Shown here: positions 39,052 through 41,954 of the stretch, in pieces
Layout of the letters: each line of letters starts with the position of its first letter
How positions within the stretch are numbered: the stretch's first letter is position 1
Source: an uncultured Alloprevotella sp.
Lineage (GTDB): Bacteria > Bacteroidota > Bacteroidia > Bacteroidales > Bacteroidaceae
Length of the DNA: 41,954 nt
Reading direction: 5' to 3'
NCBI GenBank assembly: GCA_944320745.1
Contig: CALUIN010000013.1
Coordinates: 1-41,954 of the forward strand
Made by a program: the position numbers and the translations under genes
Notes under the pieces: generated by a model
Database searches by the model: none
What the model saw: only the letters and a program-made list of their open reading frames with translations
What the model was told of the DNA's origin: nothing

Positions 39052-40545
39052 ATGGAAGAAAACAGACCCAAAGACATATCCGGACAGACCGCAGCGGGCG
39101 GAAAACTGTCCATCGAAGAGTTCCTTGACCAGGACGAGAAGAAGGACCTCCTGCGCTTTCTCACGGCCGGATCCGTGGACGACGGCAAGTCCACCCTCAT
39201 CGGCCGCCTGCTCTTCGACTCGAAGAAACTCTACGAAGACCAGCTCGCCGCCCTCGAGCGGGACAGCAAGCGCGTGGGCAACGCCGGCGACCACATCGAC
39301 TACGCCCTGCTCTGCGACGGACTGAAGGCCGAGCGCGAGCAAGGCATCACCATCGACGTGGCCTACCGGTACTTCTCCACGAACAAGCGCAAGTTCATCA
39401 TCGCCGACACGCCGGGACACGAACAGTACACGCGCAACATGATCACCGGCGGATCCACGGCCAACCTCGCCATCATCCTGGTCGACGCCCGCACCGGCGT
39501 CATCACCCAGACGCGGCGCCACACGTTTCTCGCCGCGCTCCTCGGCATCAAGCACGTAGTCCTGGCCGTCAACAAGATGGACCTCGTAGGCTACGACGAA
39601 GCCGTCTTCCGCCGCATCACGGCCGACTTCGAAGCCTTCCTGCGCAGCCTCGCCGCCATCGACGCCCGCCTCACCGTGGACGATGTCCGCTGCATCCCCC
39701 TCTCCGCCCTCGAGGGCGACAACGTGGTAGAGCCCTCCGCCCGCACGCCTTGGTACGACGGGCCCTGCCTGCTCCACCACCTCGAAACGGTCCACATCGG
39801 CAACGACCACAACCTGAAGGACTTCCGCTACCCCGTGCAGTACGTCCTGCGGCCCAACCTCGACTTCCGCGGCTTCTGCGGCAAGGTGGCCTCCGGCATC
39901 GTCCGCCGCGGCGACGAAATCATGGCCCTGCCCTCCGGCAAGCGTTCGCGCGTGAAGCGCATCGTCACCTACGACGGCGACCTCGACTACGCCTTCCCGC
40001 CCCAGAGCGTCACGCTCCAGCTCGAGGACGAAATCGACATATCGCGCGGCGAAATGATTGTCCACCCCGACAGCCTCCCCCACACCGGCCGCCACTTCGA
40101 AGCCACGCTCGTATGGATGGACGAGGAGAAGATGGACACGGAGAAAAGCTTCTACCTGAAGCAGACTACCAACACGAGCCGCTGCCGTGTGGACCACATC
40201 AAGTTCAAGGTCGACGTGAACACGCTCGAGCGCTCCGCCACGGACGCCTTCGTGCTCAACGAGATAGGCCGCGTGGTCATCACCACGTCGAAGGAACTCT
40301 TCTTCGACCCCTATAAGGACAACAAGCCCACGGGCTCGTTCATCCTCATCGACCCTATCACGAACAACACGTCGGCCGTGGGCATGATCATCGCCCCCGT
40401 AGAGGAGCGCGACCTCCACGTGCAGGACAGCCTGCCCACGCTCAACCTGCCAGCCCTCGGCATAGCCCCCGAGCACTACGAGGTCATCGACCGCGCCGTG
40501 GCCGAACTCTCGCGCCAGGGCATCGCCGTCAAGGTGGTCCGCTAA
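39052..40545 (+). CDS. cysN: sulfate adenylyltransferase subunit 1 CysN
   Basis: The GTPase subunit that drives APS formation by CysD through GTP hydrolysis. The 497-residue protein has G1 GSVDDGKST (40-48), G3 [13 protein letters not shown]4 NKMD (after VVLAVN) and an EF-Tu-like beta-barrel C-terminus. It ends without a CysC domain. It is the last gene of the operon, followed by the hairpin at 40581-40622. Confidence 0.96.
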   Translation: MEENRPKDISGQTAAGGKLSIEEFLDQDEKKDLLRFLTAGSVDDGKSTLIGRLLFDSKKLYEDQLAALERDSKRVGNAGDHIDYALLCDGLKAEREQGITIDVAYRYFSTNKRKFIIADTPGHEQYTRNMITGGSTANLAIILVDARTGVITQTRRHTFLAALLGIKHVVLAVNKMDLVGYDEAVFRRITADFEAFLRSLAAIDARLTVDDVRCIPLSALEGDNVVEPSARTPWYDGPCLLHHLETVHIGNDHNLKDFRYPVQYVLRPNLDFRGFCGKVASGIVRRGDEIMALPSGKRSRVKRIVTYDGDLDYAFPPQSVTLQLEDEIDISRGEMIVHPDSLPHTGRHFEATLVWMDEEKMDTEKSFYLKQTTNTSRCRVDHIKFKVDVNTLERSATDAFVLNEIGRVVITTSKELFFDPYKDNKPTGSFILIDPITNNTSAVGMIIAPVEERDLHVQDSLPTLNLPALGIAPEHYEVIDRAVAELSRQGIAVKVVR

Positions 40546-40580
40546 GCGGGCCGCGCGGCCGCACCTCAGGCCAGCCCACA

Positions 40581-40622
40581 ACGGGCCCTATTCCCGTCGC
40601 CACGGGGATAGGGTCCGTTTTT
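40581..40622 (+). terminator. cysN operon terminator built from two repeat units
   Basis: A 17-bp stem (40581-40597 with 40602-40618) fully paired in RNA with two G-U wobbles, a CGCC loop and T5 (40618-40622). Both arms are CCTAT-type units of the 21-bp repeat family (ACGGGCCCTATTCCCGT and ACGGGGATAGGGTCCGT). The changes in the two arms largely compensate each other. Confidence 0.75.
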
Positions 40623-40664
40623 ACGGGGCTAAGGCCCGTCGGGACCACGCCTTAGCCCCGTGGC
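40581..40664. repeat. 21-bp intergenic repeat cluster 8 (4 units, mixed)
   Basis: Units start at 40581 and 40602 (an inverted pair of CCTAT type forming the cysN terminator), 40623 (reverse, ACGGGGCTAAGGCCCGT) and 40644 (forward, ending GCCTTAGCCCCGT). Units 3 and 4 are also partly complementary. The cluster lies between cysN and glyS, which run in the same direction. Confidence 0.85.
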
Positions 40665-40752
40665 GGCCGCGTGCCGTGCCGCCCACGCCGCGCGCCGCCA
40701 CGCCCCGCGCCACATTTACGCCCGCGGGCGCGCCCATCTCCCAACTTTTTCT

Positions 40753-40760
40753 TACCTTTG
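40753..40760 (+). promoter_or_regulatory. -7 promoter element for glyS
   Basis: TACCTTTG fits TAnnTTTG, 30 bp before the glyS ATG. No clear TTTG lies at -33. Confidence 0.5.
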
Positions 40761-40789
40761 CGCCAAATACGTAAAAAACAATCCAAGCG

Positions 40790-41954
40790 ATGGCTCAAGA
40801 AGACGTTTTCAAAAAAATCGTATCCCACTGCAAGGAATACGGCTTCGTGTTCCCCTCCAGCGAAATCTACGACGGGCTCGCCGCCGTCTACGACTACGGA
40901 CAGAACGGCGTGGAACTCAAGAACAACATCAAGCAATACTGGTGGCAGAGCATGACCCTCCTGCACGAGAACATCGTGGGCCTGGACAGCGCCATCTTCA
41001 TGCACCCCACCATCTGGAAAGCCTCGGGCCACGTCGACGCCTTCAACGACCCGCTCATCGACAACCGCGACTCGAAGAAGCGTTACCGCGCCGACGTGCT
41101 CATCGAAGACCAGATAGCCAAATACGAGGAGAAGATAAACAAGGAAGTGGAGAAGGCACGCAAGCGCTTCGGCGAAGCCTTCGACGAAGCCCAGTTCCGC
41201 GCCACCAACGGCCGCGTGCTGGAGCACCAGGCCAAGCGCGACGCGCTTCATGAACGCTACGCCAAGGCCATGAACGACATGGACCTGGCCGAGCTCAAGC
41301 AGATCATTCTGGACGAAGGCATCGTCTGCCCCGTCTCCGGCACGCGCAACTGGACGGACGTGCGCCAGTTCAACCTCATGTTCAAGACCGAGGTGGGCTC
41401 CACCGCCGACGGCGCATCCACCATCTACCTCCGGCCCGAGACGGCGCAGGGCATCTTCGTCAACTACCTCAACGTGCAGAAGACGGGCCGCATGAAGGTC
41501 CCCTTCGGCATAGCCCAGATAGGCAAGGCCTTCCGCAACGAGATCGTCGCCCGGCAGTTCATCTTCCGCATGCGCGAGTTCGAGCAGATGGAAATGCAGT
41601 TCTTCGTCAAGCCCGGCACCGAAATAGAGTGGTTCCGCCGCTGGAAGCAGACGCGCATGTCCTGGCACCAGGCCCTCGGCTTCGGCGCCGAGAACTACCG
41701 CTTCCACGACCACGAGAAGCTGGCCCACTACGCCAACGCCGCCAGCGACATCGAGTTCCGCATGCCCTTCGGCTTCAAGGAAGTGGAAGGCATCCACTCG
41801 CGCACGGACTTCGACCTCTCGCAGCACGCCAAGTTCTCCGGCCGCAAGATAGAATACTTCGACCCCGAAACCAACGAAAGCTACACGCCCTACGTCATCG
41901 AGACCTCCATCGGCGTGGACCGCATGTTCCTCAGCGTCATGTGCCACAGCTACC
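40790..41954 (+). CDS. glyS: glycine-tRNA ligase (partial, 3' end outside window)
   Basis: A class II synthetase of the single-chain eukaryote/archaeal-like alpha2 type used by Bacteroidetes. The visible 388 codons start MAQEDVFKKIVSHCKEYGFV and include SSEIYDGLAAVYDYGQNG (motif 1 region), the charged insertion at about 105-165 and FNLMFKTEVGS. Motif 2 blocks follow: YLRPETAQGIFVNY, then GKAFRNEIVARQFIFRMREF. IETSIGVDRMFLSVM is cut at the window end, just inside motif 3. No internal stop is seen. Confidence 0.96.
   Translation, partial: MAQEDVFKKIVSHCKEYGFVFPSSEIYDGLAAVYDYGQNGVELKNNIKQYWWQSMTLLHENIVGLDSAIFMHPTIWKASGHVDAFNDPLIDNRDSKKRYRADVLIEDQIAKYEEKINKEVEKARKRFGEAFDEAQFRATNGRVLEHQAKRDALHERYAKAMNDMDLAELKQIILDEGIVCPVSGTRNWTDVRQFNLMFKTEVGSTADGASTIYLRPETAQGIFVNYLNVQKTGRMKVPFGIAQIGKAFRNEIVARQFIFRMREFEQMEMQFFVKPGTEIEWFRRWKQTRMSWHQALGFGAENYRFHDHEKLAHYANAASDIEFRMPFGFKEVEGIHSRTDFDLSQHAKFSGRKIEYFDPETNESYTPYVIETSIGVDRMFLSVMCHSY

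Overview
This GC-rich window reads as the chromosome of a Bacteroidales bacterium, probably a gut or oral member of an unusually GC-rich lineage. The family cannot be fixed from the sequence alone. The support is the gene content (PorX, a DUF5683 protein, a one-protein hybrid two-component regulator with a periplasmic sensor, a secreted GH2 beta-galactosidase, a secreted S1 sulfatase) and the Bacteroidetes promoter signature (TTTG, 19-20 bp, TAnnTTTG), complete upstream of at least three genes. No rRNA, tRNA, CRISPR array, prophage or intact insertion sequence was found. The last gene, glycyl-tRNA synthetase, runs off the right edge.

Layout. 1-590: AT-rich non-coding tract with an 18-bp perfect inverted repeat and a degraded duplication. 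906-2438 (+): secreted Ser-type sulfatase. 4532-2541 (-): surE, lpxB. 4946-8700 (+): parA, parB, DUF5683 protein, MltD-like lytic transglycosylase, then a bifunctional rel (8834-11092). 12862-11312 (-): porX. 15933-12946 (-): frr, secreted esterase, rsgA, NfeD-like protein. 17032-16031 (-): YghZ-type aldo/keto reductase. 20193-17533 (-): asd, LolD-type ABC ATPase, CvfB-like S1 protein. 20316-22385 (+): CPA2 cation/proton antiporter. 22722-28377 (+): priA and a GH2 beta-galactosidase. 29843-28737 (-): PAPS-dependent sulfotransferase. 30303-34087 (+): PfkB sugar kinase and a sugar-sensing hybrid two-component regulator. 34604-34104 (-): small secreted protein. 35013-40545 (+): cysQ, SLC13 transporter, cysC, cysD, cysN. 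40790 onward (+): glyS.

How the genes work together. The 35-40.5 kb operon imports an anion (probably sulfate), makes APS and PAPS and removes PAP, but holds no PAPS or APS reductase. With a PAPS sulfotransferase about 5 kb away, it looks more like a supply line for sulfonation of an acceptor than for cysteine synthesis. The kinase-regulator pair resembles the fructose-sensing pair of Bacteroides fructan loci, but no transport or hydrolase genes accompany it here.

The most unusual feature is a family of intergenic repeats. Eight clusters (649, 4695, 11149, 17199, 22430, 28474, 34658, 40581) each contain 3-7 units. A unit is a 17-bp core close to ACGCGCCTTAGCCCCGT, or its reverse complement, plus a 4-bp variable linker, so every cluster keeps a strict 21-bp period even where units flip orientation. 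The clusters lie about 4-6.5 kb apart, never inside a gene, and occur between divergent, convergent and co-directional genes. In two clusters, adjacent inverted units form terminator-like hairpins with T-tracts. I do not recognise this family from the literature.
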